This document shows positions 45,351-57,371 of a DNA stretch of 64,000 nucleotides, one piece after another (the stretch's first letter is position 1; each line of letters begins with the position of its first letter). Below the pieces are notes generated by a model that saw only the letters and a list, made by a program, of their open reading frames with translations, was not told the DNA's origin and did no database searches. Source of the stretch: Parelaphostrongylus tenuis (taxonomy: Eukaryota > Nematoda > Chromadorea > Rhabditida > Metastrongylidae); the NCBI GenBank assembly GCA_019055375.1, contig JAHQIW010000650.1:169280-233279 (forward strand). The letters run 5' to 3'. Both the position numbers and the translations under genes were made by a program.

Positions 45351-46149
45351 AATTTATGTATGGTACAGAGGAAACAAAGGAATCTGAACTTGAAGTAGGT
45401 TTAGATAGCGCGTTGAGCATTCTAATCGTTGTAAGTTTATGGCTACTTTTCATTGTGAAATATCTTATACTGATGGTTTTCAAACCATCGATATCTTGGT
45501 TAATTGACCACAGTTCTATAATGGCGACGTAGTTCCACATACCACCGTGAATAACATATGGGAGAATAATCTTTCTGCGGATTATTCCTTTGAGGCCGCT
45601 CGTTTCCGACACATCTCTTTGGCTGACCATTTACGAAGAATTAGCCAAACGACTAAATTTCTGCATTAAAGATACAATTAATTTGTTGTCGCTTGTAACT
45701 CAACTATGGCATGCCAGGTGCTTCTACGAAGTTAATACTCACACGTAGGTAGTTTTATTCCACTTTATAGTTAATTGATAATTATTACCTGGCTATTCCT
45801 AGTAATCTTAACAATATCATAATTTCGCTAAAGTACTAGTTGCCTGAGGAGTAATCGGTACTCTCGAAATCTGTAAAGACTCAGATTGCGAGAGGCAAGT
45901 GCTGTGTATGCACTTCCCCAAAATCATCGCTGTTCCGAGAGAGAGGACGATACCCAAACGTTAACCTTTATTTTTTGCATTAGGAAGATGTTTGTATTTG
46001 TTTGTAGGCGTAGAATGCTTCTTTAGTGAGTGTATAATAAAGTGAACCTCTCTTGCAGTTTTTGTAGCAAAATAGCAAAGTCCGAAATAATGCTCGAGCT
46101 GAATAATTCACTAATGACGGCACAAAGAGGAAGATATGTATCTACTCTG

Positions 46150-46490
46150 TATATTAGAGGGAGGGGTGGCACAGTGGTTAATGATGCAGCGAATCAGAAA
46201 AGCGAGGAGATAATCGGTGTGGTTGTTCGATCCTGTCCTAACACTCCTATGCAGTATATCAAATGAATGCTCGAAAATGCCTCATTTACCTCCAAGGTTG
46301 CAAAGAGAGTTGTTCTGATCAGCATTTTTCGTTACTCATGAAGAGGTTAAAATCAACAAGCAGTAGCCGAAGTACATGTGAAATGTTTGAAGTCCTACGT
46401 ATAGGATGAATGCAAGGAAACGAATCGAATGCCAGAAGTACTGCGATTCGCCCGGTAACTTCTAATGTCGGATCGTGTCAGAATCGCTTC
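46150..46490 (+). mobile_element. tRNA-derived SINE-like repeat
   Basis: Head gggtggcacagtggttaatg and gtggttgttcgatcctgtc. A body ending near 46490 has gaaacgaatcgaatgcc, which is shared with the ends near 23120 and 5410. Confidence 0.5.
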
Positions 46491-47361
46491 AGTCTAATCC
46501 TCCACACAGGTATTCGGATATTTCACGCGTTACTTTGGCTATTTCTTGAGAATTTCATTGTTTTTATGAATAACGGAAACTGCTGATCGAGATGACTTTC
46601 CTTGCAGTTTTGGAGGTAACCGAGCTAAAATGTTTCCTGGCGTTGAAATGAGATGACTGGTTGCAAACGAGGCTTGGGCAGGGGATCGAGCCAGTACATC
46701 AACTATCACCTCACTTTTCTGATAAACTGCATCATTAAACACTGCTCTACTTCTCAAAAAAATAAACAAATAGTAGATTTCACTGTCGAAATCAACAATA
46801 AAATCCACGTGTCGTGACAATCGACTACAAAGTGAAGTAAGTCTCGAGCACTTTTCTGTTCCTAGTCTACCATTTTGAGTGATTATGAGTTAACTCCACT
46901 ATTTTGGTGTACATCATACCAGAGATTAGTCCTGATTATGAAAAATTGTTATTTTGAATTTTGAAGAGATTTAATCACGACATACTTGACGAACTTCTCA
47001 CGGAAGAAGAAACGAATAGAAAATGAGCTGGAGGTCCGCACAATTAATGAAAACGGACCGTGCAAGTATCCGAGTGTCCAAGTATTCAAGTATACTTGAC
47101 GAACAAATTATTTACATTAGGAATCTTCACCTAACAAACAGTGCTATATTATTTTACTCAATCACCGTGAGCAAATAAATCTTTCATCTGTGGTCCTCTT
47201 TGTTCTATCTACTTGAAATGAAAGTGGTAATCACTTGAAATTGAAGTTTCATTGAAGGTTACTTCTATAATGCAAATTGGAAAATGTAAGGGAATAAAGT
47301 TTTTTTTAATACTTTATTCACACACATTCACAGTAACAGTTACGATCACTCTAATTCAGTT

Positions 47362-49067
47362 TGATGCAGAGCGCATCATCGCGGCTACATTTGCATCCGT
47401 CGCATTGGCAATCCTTGTCAGTTTTAACGGCTCTCCTATGGTATGAATTAAGTTTCCCATCCAGTTACCACTAAAACATTTTGTTGAGGTTTCCTCACAA
47501 AGCAACTCAAAATCTGGTGTCTGGGCACGCAACAGCACCACAGCCAAGCTTGTATGAGCTCTACACCACCTTCAGATGAGTTGCTGTCATATTATAATGG
47601 AAATAACATGTTAAAGAATATGCATACCTAGGTATAATGGCCAATCTGCTTGTTCGGGCGATTCCAAACCTCGGCTGTGAGTATGTTATCTTGTGGCACT
47701 TCATATTGTTTTAACTCACTGAACCACGAAAAGGAGGTATGAAAGAAGACATGTTAAGAATTTCTACGCTTTCAATTACATTAACCACACTATTTCAACA
47801 ATAAATCCAATAATCTAAAGTGGTGTGCAAAAGCATTTGCATCAGCTGGGATTCAAACCGTGATTCCATTCTTTTCGGGAAGCGTGCTGAACTGTTGCAC
47901 TACCGACTACATCTACACTACAACACATTATGTGTCAACAGCCAACTGTCTACGGTCTGGAGTGGGCAATCAAAACGGTGTTAAAAAGGGGCGTCGGTAA
48001 AGAAACGGTTCAGTACACGCTCCCGGAGAGAGTGAAATCTGGCTTCGAATCCCAGGTGACGCAAATGTTTTTGCACACCACTCTACATTATTGGGTTTAT
48101 TGTAACATCATATCACCGCAATACGCGGTCAAATAAAATGAACTCTGATTGGTATTCCAACAAGACATTATGGAGTAGATTTCAATTACGAGATTTAACG
48201 CATAATGTATCAACCAATTCTTGTAGCTAGTGCCGAGAGATTAGTGTCCCTTGGCTAAATTTCCCAGATGTTCTCTCCATTGACACTCCCACTGCTGTGT
48301 TGGAATACGCATGTTTTCGCATGCTGCGCAGTGGTTTCCTCCACTTTGCAATCATAAACCTAAGAATATAAAAGCTACTAGCAGAAGAGACAAATAAGAA
48401 GAAATGTTTCCTATAAGTGATCATTATCAGAATTCGCGATGCTTCTGGTAAGTAGCCGTTGGAACTGAGAGGGTTTTCAGCCAAACCTTTAGCGGTCAAC
48501 GATCTATAATACAAGAAAACGGGATCGAAATCGGCAAATTTTACATTTTTCCAATGAAGAAGTATCAATGTACTTCGTGAGCTCTATCAAGTACGCTACC
48601 TGACTCTGTTATGCTCATCCAAGAAAGCACTTCTGATCTGTCATTCATCCCATTGTTCAGTTTACATTTCTCTAGAAAGCGTGATTATCATGATAATCAA
48701 ACGATTGGGCAAATTACATAGTAATATGCAGCGTAATCTTCATAACAGTGAAAATAAGTAGAACCTGTTGCTGACTGCATTAGTCAGTCTGTCGTTGATT
48801 GAATAGGTCCATCTGTCGTGTAGAGGCTACGTGTCCTTCGCTTCGCGTCCACCATGGTAAGAATTCCGCTTGATAGAAACTAAAACACCACTTTGAGAGT
48901 ATCTCAAAATAGAGGAGTGTGGCAGATAACACGATAGAATTAAGGAAGCGACTGTATCCGTTGAAGACTTGAATAATCGGTGTCTTTCTTGGGGCTTCGA
49001 ACCAGTTACAATAACCAATTGGGACAATTACCAATGTAATTGCAACAGTCAATAGAATGCTTGACAC
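47362..49067 (-). pseudogene. ASP-like CAP/SCP protein pseudogene
   Basis: A paralogue of the gene at 55153-56990, in the same exon order and strand. Lesions seen directly: the start ATG is GTG (49065-49067); a one-base deletion lies in the HNRVR exon (about 48640); the donor after the SLTAKGLAENP exon has become AT (48420-48421); a TAG is in the CAP exon (48255-48257, after GENIWEI); the acceptor AG of the next exon is lost (about 47741); a TAG is at that exon's end (47628-47630) where the live copy has CAG; a TAG is at 47561-47563; and a one-base deletion in the last exon (about 47427) disrupts the EPCK cysteine. CAP landmarks still readable include VYDCKVEET and CVFQHSSGS. It cannot make a CAP protein. 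Confidence 0.88.
47819..48084. repeat. Inverted tRNA-like pair in the ASP pseudogene intron
   Basis: agtggtgtgcaaaagcattt, then gctgggattcaaaccgtg, then gggaagcgtgctgaac on the left is mirrored on the right by acgctcccggagag, cttcgaatcccaggtg and aatgtttttgcacaccact. Each half has a gggattcgaa-type B box. It is absent from the matching intron of the live ASP gene, which carries an RTE fragment instead. Compare 29037-29192. Confidence 0.7.
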
Positions 49068-49254
49068 TGAGCACTTATGAGACCTCCTTGATGCGACTGC
49101 TTAAATATTATTCCTAACAACTGAAGAGAAGTGAATATTTTATCAAGGATATGACTTGTTTTGAGACGATAGGTCTAATGCTACATAGGCGCCTATTTCA
49201 TCCTATTGGGACTCCTCAATAGCATCCTCCCTCGGTTCGGTCGTTAGCAGAGGT

Positions 49255-50705
49255 ATGATCCATTCCAAATATTTTGTTTCAAAACGTTCAAATTAACCAG
49301 CTGTTGCTTTCATAGTGCTTTTAACAGTTGAGGAAATGAAATTTCTTATTTCAAATGTGCATATTGACCATTTGTTTGCCCAAGTGGTGCTAATTTGGAA
49401 CTCAACGAATATTGCAGAAGAACTATTTCGTTTCTATCATTGGAATCATTTCGTGAACATATTTGTTGATGGTTGTAAAGCGTATGATGAACGTTGTGTA
49501 TGTCCACTTTGAAAAGCCGAGTAATCAATAACGACTTCTCCGATTTTTGACTGACTTCAGGTTTAAAACGCAATAATGAGATTGTTTTGACTTCTCTAAG
49601 AACAGCCTCTTACACGGGTAGGCATACTACGCATTGCACTTCCCTTGTGATAAGAACATTTAGTGCTTACATCGGTGGGACACTTTTTTCTACCGAGTTT
49701 TACTGTAGTCCCCCATAAGTCTTTGATAAGACATCCGGTAGCAATTTCTGATTCCTGGCATCGAGCTCTATCTAAAAATGCTTTCATCTTCGCTGAAACG
49801 TATATCGGATTATTCATATTCTTCAACACAACCGCTACAAAGATTTGATTGTATATTATGCTTCGATGCCATCATTTCTTAGCCTAGTGCATGCATCCAG
49901 ATTGAGCAGTCACATATTCTCTTCTTGTGAAGTCGATTATGGTAGAGAGATATCATCCAATTCAGTGGATCTGATCACTACACGAATAAAATGACTTCAA
50001 CAAGTAGTGTCGTTTTATGTAAAACTGCTCTCAATCTATTCTCATCCAATGATATCATTTGTCGTCGTCAAAATCCTTCCTAAAAAACTACAAAAGCCAA
50101 GCACATTCTTTGTCGATGTAAGACACAGTAAAAGTTCTTTCCAACAATAAATGAATTTAACAATGTGTTTGGGTGCAAAAAAACTGCCCTTACTGGTACA
50201 TAATGTACAGAATTTCTTAGGTTGTCGCTCTTAATCCAGTGTCATGAATTATATTCTATTCCAACGATGCTGAGTAATAAGCGCTCCCGGGTATCTTTTA
50301 AACGAGGGTTCAACTCCCTCCTGGGGTCGAAAGTTTTGCATATCATTCATCATTGCTGGATGTGCTTGGCGAATGGGAAATACTTCAATTTTGCGCTTTA
50401 GCCTCCCAACAATAGAACATTCGAGGTGTTTCATTTTTCACTATTCGGCAAATCAAATGTAGCCACAGACGACGTTCACCTTCTTTGTCATCATTAACAG
50501 CACGTATGTTTACACAGTAGTTCAAAGGATAAAACTGAAGTGGTTGTATTGCATTTATTCATTGAGTTGCAATCATCCATCACTTGGATAAATATTTGGT
50601 CAATCTGCACATTTTGAACAAAAAATTGTCTTTTCTGTATTTTTACTAGCAATATTGAAGCAACAGCTAGTCAATTTGAACATTTTGAAACAAAATTTTT
50701 GCAGA
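49255..50705. mobile_element. Long-TIR element upstream of the ASP pseudogene
   Basis: The left arm (aatattttgtttcaaaacgt, then agctgttgctttcatagtg, then aatgtgcatattgacca) is the inverted counterpart of the right arm (tggtcaatctgcacattt, then gaagcaacagctagtcaa, then cattttgaaacaaaattt). Arms are about 130 bp and the element is about 1.45 kb. The equivalent in unit 2 spans about 57055-59105, so the element predates the duplication. Its interior holds a family B SINE (50268-50375). Confidence 0.6.
50268..50375 (+). mobile_element. SINE family B copy
   Basis: tgagtaataagcgctcccg and gagggttcaactccctcc, then ggggtcgaaagttttgcata. The orthologous insertion is at 58660-58755 in unit 2, so it predates the duplication. 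Confidence 0.6.
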
Positions 50706-51490
50706 TATAATCACCGATTTGATTCATCGCATCTACCATCCACCAGTGTCTTCGAGCTCTCTGAATCTTGGATCGGCTGCTGTTTATTGACTGAGATGGG
50801 CTGCTTCGCCTTCGTCGGAAATTTTCCCAAATGTCGATCGAGGCGATTCTGCGCAGAATCCTGAAATAATTGTTCTAGAAACCACGTTAACTAGGAAATG
50901 AGTTAGTCCTAAACATTATATTGCCTATCTCCATACCACAGACGGGCGACTTAGTAGGGCCGGAGCTGGGTTGACCTGTTTCTTAGGTTCCCACATACAT
51001 ATACATCCCACATACATACATTTCTATATTTCTATTCCACCCATAATTGAACACAGTGAAACTTGCGGCGAAATGCTGCCGCTTCCTCTCAACAAACAAA
51101 ATTCCATGCAGTAGGGCGTATATTAACATCCTCTTCACTGGAAGAAATCTTTGCGCTAGAGAACAATCTGGGTGAATCAATATTTTTATCCCAAAATCAA
51201 GGTAAAGTAAGGTAAAAAAGATATCTGCACCAGAAAAAACTACTGATTAATAATTTATAGTGGAGCTCTCCACGGAGCGCAAAAAGTTTAGCAAACAACT
51301 CCCAACAAAATAAACAAAGGGAAAAGTTTAAGTGCATCTGTGGTGATCATATAATGTATTGGATATCCGACAACTATTGCTAGCAGCCTTATCTATGATG
51401 CAGTATAATCAAAGTTTGTAGCAACTATTGCTCTGCCATGCCTATCTGATGAACTTTCAGTGCTGTTGACACCATCTCTATCTAAATCTT

Positions 51491-53464
51491 ATTTTCCCTG
51501 CCGCATTGTCTAGAAATTGTCTTTCCAGAAAACAAACACAGCCTTGGAATAATTAAATCATACGCTAGCGGATGATTAGTTACAGTCTAAAGGATGAGCT
51601 GTGTCTTGCGAGAAATATGCGCGTGTGAACATGAATGTCTTCCTCTCTCTGAAGCGTCATGAAAGGGTCTTCTCGAAAACCGGCCACGTACTACGCTAGC
51701 CAGAAAGGTAAGCTTTCGAATGATTACTAACAATCTTATGAAAAATTCCTGTCCAGCGAATGGGGTTGAACGTACATTTGTCGCTCATACCTTACGTTTC
51801 AAGGGTTTTCTTAAGGTCATGCTCAAATTTTAGTACACCTGATAATTATTTTTTGAAATATGCATGTGGTCTTTTATGGACAAACTTACACAGCCCGATG
51901 CATGTGCTTCGGGCATGACGACCCCGTCGGTCGGGCAATGCCCTTCGACCTTAGGCAATCCTCTGGGGTAACCAACCTCTATGTAAAGAAGGCGCAGACG
52001 TATTATTTACACGTGCCATTGGAAAATCGTGAAATTTGAGTGTGTTATCAAGAAAACACTCGAAACCAAAGGTAAGGTGTATCTGACAATACCAGTCAAG
52101 AGCAGTCGAGTGTACAACGCTGCCTGTTCGGTAATAATTTAACCTGACATACTGTAAAATATTCGTTGTTGCCTACTCCTAGTATAGGGGAATGAGCGCA
52201 CCGAGAGATTGGCAGAAGACATAGCCTAGCTGATGAAACTGTCGAGGTCGATCACGTGTATCGGGTTCTATAAGTCAGCCCATTTAACAGACCGCATGAC
52301 ATGCTGGCTCAAATAATAATTATGTGATAAATATGAGTGTTTTGTCAGATTCGATATATAGCTGACGTATTGATGGCGTCTTCACATCTGCGTGAATCCC
52401 AGCACTTTTTCTTTCAAATCGTTTCCTCGCATCGATTGACCATCTTCGTGATAGCAACCACAAAAATTGATTGCCGTCTTCGTGAATATACTTGTATATA
52501 ACGGGTTGGTCGATTCTCTCCTCGACTTGTAGGACACCTGCTAGGCGTTTACTGTCTTCGAAAGAGGGCTTAGACGAGTTCGGCATTAATTACTCGACTC
52601 GAATAATGAAAGGCCAGGCGGACCCACGTATAATTGGATCAGCATATGCTGGTTATGGACGGCACCACGACCACTGCGCCACATCCTACCTCCTAAATGT
52701 AGATTACGTATAGCAAGAGTGTGGGGAAATGTTTGAAGGTGAAATGGATTTGTACTCACATGTTAGCCGGCGACAAAGGAAACATCGCTCTCATTCGCTG
52801 GATAGGAACTTTTCATAGGAGTCTCAGTTGTCATTCGAAGGCTTGAATCTCTGGCTACAGCTAAACATAGCCGGTTCTACAGAATGCCCTTTTATGACGC
52901 TGTAAAATCCAGAATAAAATTATGTTCCAAACGATCACGTGTCTTTTTTCTTGTCTGCTTGTTCATCGCTGGCCAAACTCTTTTTTTAGAGTTGTAGTAC
53001 TCTTTCGATAGCACAAGTACCTCGATTAACTCAAAATATGCTTGCACTTTGGAAAGGCCCTTTCTATAGCGCTGTAGAAGAATGAGAATATTTATGTTTT
53101 ACATCTCGCCGTACAGGGCACTTTTGGCGACCTTCCTTATCGGCTAGTCCTGGTTGGCGTGCGGGGCCAATTGATCGATGCAACGGCCGTTGAATATGTG
53201 CGATGCAATTTGATATTAAGTTGGGAATTTTTTCCCGTTTTGAGAGAAATTTAAGTAGAACGGTGACTTATCAACGACGGAAGTTTCTGTACGCGTTGAT
53301 ATGCTTTTCTTCCTTTAGTGAATTATACGCTTGATAAAAATTGAAGGCGAACGGCGGATGTGAAACATAATAAAAAGGTCTTTTCAAAAAGCGGAAACGT
53401 GCAGCCGTAGTCAGAGATTGAGGCTTTGGAATGATTACTAATACTTCTGGAAAAGCTCAAGTTT
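51491..53464. other. Spacer between duplication units
   Basis: Contains family R1 repeat copies (51560-51790, 52780-52960, 53030-53110, 53350-53470) and a family E SINE (52350-52700). No exon is recognised. Confidence 0.5.
52350..52700 (-). mobile_element. tRNA-derived SINE, family E
   Basis: Colinear with 45040-45350 (gcgtcttcacatctg, then aaatcgtttcctcgcatc, then ggttggtcgattctctcc, then tgctggttatggacggc, then accactgcgccacatc). The open frames inside it belong to the repeat. Confidence 0.6.
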
Positions 53465-54087
53465 AGCGAATGCATGATTGATTGCAAGGGGGGTTGGACA
53501 GGGGATCGAGCCAGTACATCGACTATCACCTCACTTCTCTGATGAACTGCATCACTAAGCACTGCGTTACTTCTCAAGAATAAATAAGTAAATATTAGAT
53601 TTCACGAAGCCGCGCTATCGAAATTAACAATAAAAGCCATGTGTCGAGTCAATCGACTACAATATGGAGTAAATCGTGGGCATTTCCCTATCACTAGCCT
53701 ACCATTTTGGATATTTTTGTTAACTCCACTATTTTGATGCGCATTATATCAGTGATTGATCTTGATTATGGCAGACTGTTACTTCAAATTTTGAAGAGAT
53801 TAATCGCGATATCCTTGACGGACTTCTCACGAGAAAAGGAAACGAATGGAAAATGAGTTAGAGTCCGCACAATTCGTGAGGACGGGCTATCAAAGTGTCC
53901 AAATATCGATGTATACTTGACGAACAAACTATTTGCATCAGGTTATCTTCACCTAACAAACGATGCTATGTTATTTTTTCTCAACCACCGCACGATAATA
54001 AAGCTTTCACCCGTTTTCCTCTTTGCTCTCTCATTTGAAATAAATGTGGAAATCTTGGTGTTGAAGTTTTTTGAAGGCTATTTGGAT

Positions 54088-55010
54088 ACGTGGATACGTA
54101 GACGATCCGTTTTCACGAATTGTGCGGACCCCAGCACATCTTCCATTCGTCTCGTCTTCTCGTCGTCCATGGCGACGTTTATATTCGAGCATGGCCACTG
54201 GCTCGAGTTTCATAGTTAGGATATCGGCAGGTACGAATACAGCTGATGTGAATACAGATATGAATACACCTGAATAATTCTTCTAGTGAATACGTCCGCC
54301 CAACGTATAGATGGTCGTCCTCGGGGACAGGTGTATTCTCGTGGCGTCCATTGTACAGCTCGTTTCGCCCATCTGTCGTCTGATCTTCTTTCTATATGAA
54401 CGGCCTAGCTGTGCTTCGCTTGTCGATATGAATTCTTCTGGATTACGAAGATGAGATAAATACTTGAGATCTGAGCTGCGCAAGCCGGCTACGTGTTGTG
54501 AGTGCCAACTGAATTCCGGAAGACATCGCATAAGCGCTCTGTGAGTCGTTCGCAGTAGTCTTGACGTTGTCGAAGTATCAACCCACGTCCCCGCTGCATA
54601 ACAGAGTGCTTGGAGGGCTGTTGAATCGAAAAGATGAGCGCGTGATTTGGGGTCCATTATTTGATACGTGGCTTCTTTGAGAAGCCCAAATGCGGCCCAC
54701 GCTGCTTTGATTCTTCTGTCAAGTTCCTTCTTCATATTATTCTCCGTATTCATTAAACGACCACGGTACACATATGAAGAGGTCTTCGTAATTAAAGATC
54801 CCTTCTAGTTTGATATGTTCTTCATTGCACCATTGGCTTTTATGAACTGGGTCTTCATATGATTTATGCGTAGTCCAATCTTCTTCCTCGCTTCGTTAGT
54901 TCTTTGAGAATCGTCTCTGCCTCAGCAGTGCTATTCGAGAATAAGACAATGTCATCTCCCATTTCCAATGGGTATTTGGGTGTAACCCCAATTTTTTGTA
55001 GGTTACCTCT
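54088..55010 (-). mobile_element. RTE-type LINE fragment, 5'-truncated
   Basis: The minus strand from about 55000 reads LEMGDDIVLFSNSTAEAET, the reverse-transcriptase catalytic DD region, then NHMKTQFIKANGAM. After a frame break the 162-codon frame 54771-54283 gives MKKELDRRIKAAWAAFGLLK, ALCYAAGTWVDTSTTSRLL, THRALMRCLPE and GLRSSDLK. This is the usual C-terminal part of RTE-like endonuclease-reverse transcriptases in nematodes. The match ends near 54088, where unit 1 of the duplication resumes. Dead by truncation and frame breaks. Confidence 0.85.
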
Positions 55011-55152
55011 GTAAAGCAGGTTGGAAAATGTAAACGGTATAAAAGTCTCTCTTTATTTTTTCATTCATAGATCTTCACAATAATAGTTGTGATAACTATA
55101 GCTTGGTTTGATAATTCGCTAAGAAATAATCACAATAATAGTTGTGATTCTT

Positions 55153-56990
55153 TTAATTGGGTTTGATGCAGAGCGCTTCATCGTGGCTACATTTGCATCC
55201 GTCACACTGGCAATCCTCGTCAGTTTTACACGGCTCTCCTATATTGTAAATTATTTTTCCCATCCAGTTGCCACTAAAATATTTCAGTTAAGGTTTCGCT
55301 TGCAAGGCAACTTAAAAAAGAAGCAACAACGTACGGTGGTGAGTACTGGCAGACGATTAATGTGCTGTCTGAGCACGCTACAGCACCACAGCCGAGCTTA
55401 TATGAACTTTCATACACCACCTTTAATTAAATTGCTTCCTTGTCATGATGAAGGTAACATGTCAAAGAATATACTTACCTGGGTATAATGACCAATCTGC
55501 GTGTTCGGTCGATTCCACACCTCGGATGTGAGTATGTTATCTTCTGGCATTCCATATTGTTTTAACTCATCGAACCACGAAAACGAGGCCTTAGAGAAGA
55601 CAACGTTAAGAAACTTTACGCTTTTATTGGAATTGCCAAATTGTCACAAGAAAACGTTATGATGTTAATTTCGGTTACAAAACCTGTGTCACCTGTGTCA
55701 CCTATCGCCCGCTAAAAGTCAAGTGACTCGAGCAAGCACCAGCAGCACTTCCATTTTTCCTTATCGGGTGCAAGAGTAGCTTAGTGGGTCCTCCTCGCTC
55801 CGTGGATTCGCTGAGCATCATATCTTTCCTCTATGCTTTCGTGAAGAAGTCGGACCAACGGGTCGGTGGCCTTCCTCTAGAGCGCTTGATATCCCGAGAA
55901 ATCCAGTCGGTGGCGGCTCTCGCCCATCGCTTGTCGTTGAAGCGCATCACGTGTCCGGCCCACCTTATTTTTGATACCATGGCGTGTAGAACGGCGTCTT
56001 TGATCTTCGATCGTTGACGTGGGTCGGAAGCTCGAATCCTTTCTCTCAATTGTAAAATTTATAAAACCTAACCGATAAAATATCAACTGACTGATTTAGC
56101 CATTGCCGAGAGGTTGGTGTCCTTTGGCCAAATTGCCCAGATGTTCTCTCCAATTCCACTCCCACTGCTGTGTTGGAATACGCATTTTTTCGCATGCTGC
56201 TGCGCGGTTTCCTCCACTTTGCAGTCATAAATCTAGGAATTCAAAATCGCTCATAGTTGAGTTGCTAGCAAGATGCGGAAAGAAATCTGGCCTATGACTT
56301 ACCATTTTTAGCATTCTCGCTGCTTTTGGTGCGTAACCGCTGGAACTGAAAGGGTTTTCAGCCAATCCTTTAGCCGTCAGCGATCTATAGTACAAGAAAA
56401 TCAAACTTATCATAGCAGAAGAAAGTTACCACAGATTGCAATAATTGCTCTGAAATCTGCGAACTTTACATTTTTTCGTCTAAATGTAACAATGTACTTC
56501 GTGAGCTTTATCAAGTACACTACCTGACTCTATTATGTTCATCCAAGAAAGCATTTCTGATTTCATCATTCATCCCGTTGTTCAGTTTACATTGGTCTAT
56601 AAGTCGCGATTACTATGGATTATCAAAAAGTTAAGCAAATTATATTTCAACATGAAGCGTAGTCCCTGTAACCGTGAAAATAAGTAGAACCTGTTCCTGG
56701 TTGGATTAGTCCGTCTGTCGTTGTTTGAATAGGTTCAGTTGTCGTGCGTCGTGGCCGTGTCCTACGTCTCGCGTCTACCATGGTAAAAAATTCGCCTGAT
56801 AGAAACTAAAGCACCATTTTGAGAGCCTTTCAAAATAGAGAAAAGTGGCAGAAAACACGATAGAATTAAGGAACCGATTGTATTCGTTGGAGACTTGAAT
56901 ATTCGGTGCCCTTCCTTGGGGCTTCGAACATTCATATCCATTTCAAACGCTTACCAATGTGAATGTAATAGTCAGTAGCATGCTTGACAT
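55153..56990 (-). CDS. ASP-like secreted CAP/SCP-domain protein (eight exons, apparently intact)
   Basis: Predicted coding exons on the minus strand are 56955-56990, 56673-56805, 56524-56596, 56303-56384, 56092-56232, 55479-55589, 55335-55420 and 55153-55273. All phases agree: 783 bases, 260 residues plus stop. Residues 1-20 (MSSMLLTITFTLFLSGEFF) look like a signal peptide. Residues 24-45 form an Arg/Thr-rich linker (RRRTRPRRTTTEP). The CAP domain follows: AFLDEHNRVRSLTAKG (72-87), YDCKVEET (110-117), CVFQHSSG (125-132), GENIW (136-140), TSEVWNRP and GHYTQ (188-192). A Cys-rich tail follows (EPCKTDEDCQCDGCKC). CAP cavity His and Glu candidates are H129, E137, E178 and H189. Odd points: VVYE where most CAP proteins have [MV]VW, and a non-consensus gtcagt donor after 56092. 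ASPs are secreted at host infection in strongylids; the exact role is unknown. Confidence 0.9.
55690..56060 (-). mobile_element. RTE-type LINE 3' end inside an ASP intron
   Basis: The minus-strand frame 56049-55831 encodes MVSKIRWAGHVMRFNDKRWA, then SRGRPPTRWSDFFTKA, the conserved C-terminus of RTE-like ORFs. It lies between ASP exons 56092-56232 and 55479-55589 in the same strand sense. It is absent from the matching intron of the pseudogene, so it inserted after the duplication. Confidence 0.85.
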
Positions 56991-57022
56991 TGGGCACCTA
57001 TGAGACCTTGTTGATGCGACTG

Positions 57023-57030
57023 CTTAAATA
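57023..57030 (-). promoter_or_regulatory. TATA-like motif upstream of the ASP gene
   Basis: TATTTAAG on the minus strand lies about 35 bases before the ATG, followed by cagtcgcatcaa. The same block is kept before the dead paralogue (about 49100-49110). Its closeness to the ATG leaves a very short leader, so function as a core promoter is only a suggestion. Confidence 0.3.
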
Positions 57031-57371
57031 CTACTTCAAACAATTGGAGAGAAGTAAATATTTTGTTTCAAAATGTTCAAATTAGTCAGCTGTTGCCTTC
57101 ATAGTGCTCTTAACAATTGGAGGAAAGAAAATATTTTGTTTCAAAATGTGCAGATTAACCATTTATTTACCCAAGTGGTGCTAATTTGAAACTCAGCAAA
57201 TACTGCAAAACAACCGCTTTGCTTTTATCACCAAATTATTTCGTGAGCATATCAGTTGGTGGTGATGAAGCGTAAGATGAACGTTGTATGTGGCCACGTT
57301 TGAAAAACCGAATAATGAGTCAAAACATCTCGGAATTTCAGACTGACTCCAGGCGTAAAGCGCAGCAGTGA

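Larger units (their letters stand above)
46664..51490. repeat. Segmental duplication, unit 1 (contains dead ASP copy)
   Basis: Colinear with 53465-60400. Anchors are ggatcgagccagtacatc (46684 / 53504), gattatgaaaaattgtta (46935 / 53765 variant), all ASP exons (47362-49067 / 55153-56990), gctgttgctttcatagtgct (49300 / 57090 variant) and ctctccacggagcgcaaaa (51266 / 60058). Divergence is clearly visible by eye, so the duplication is not recent. Confidence 0.85.
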
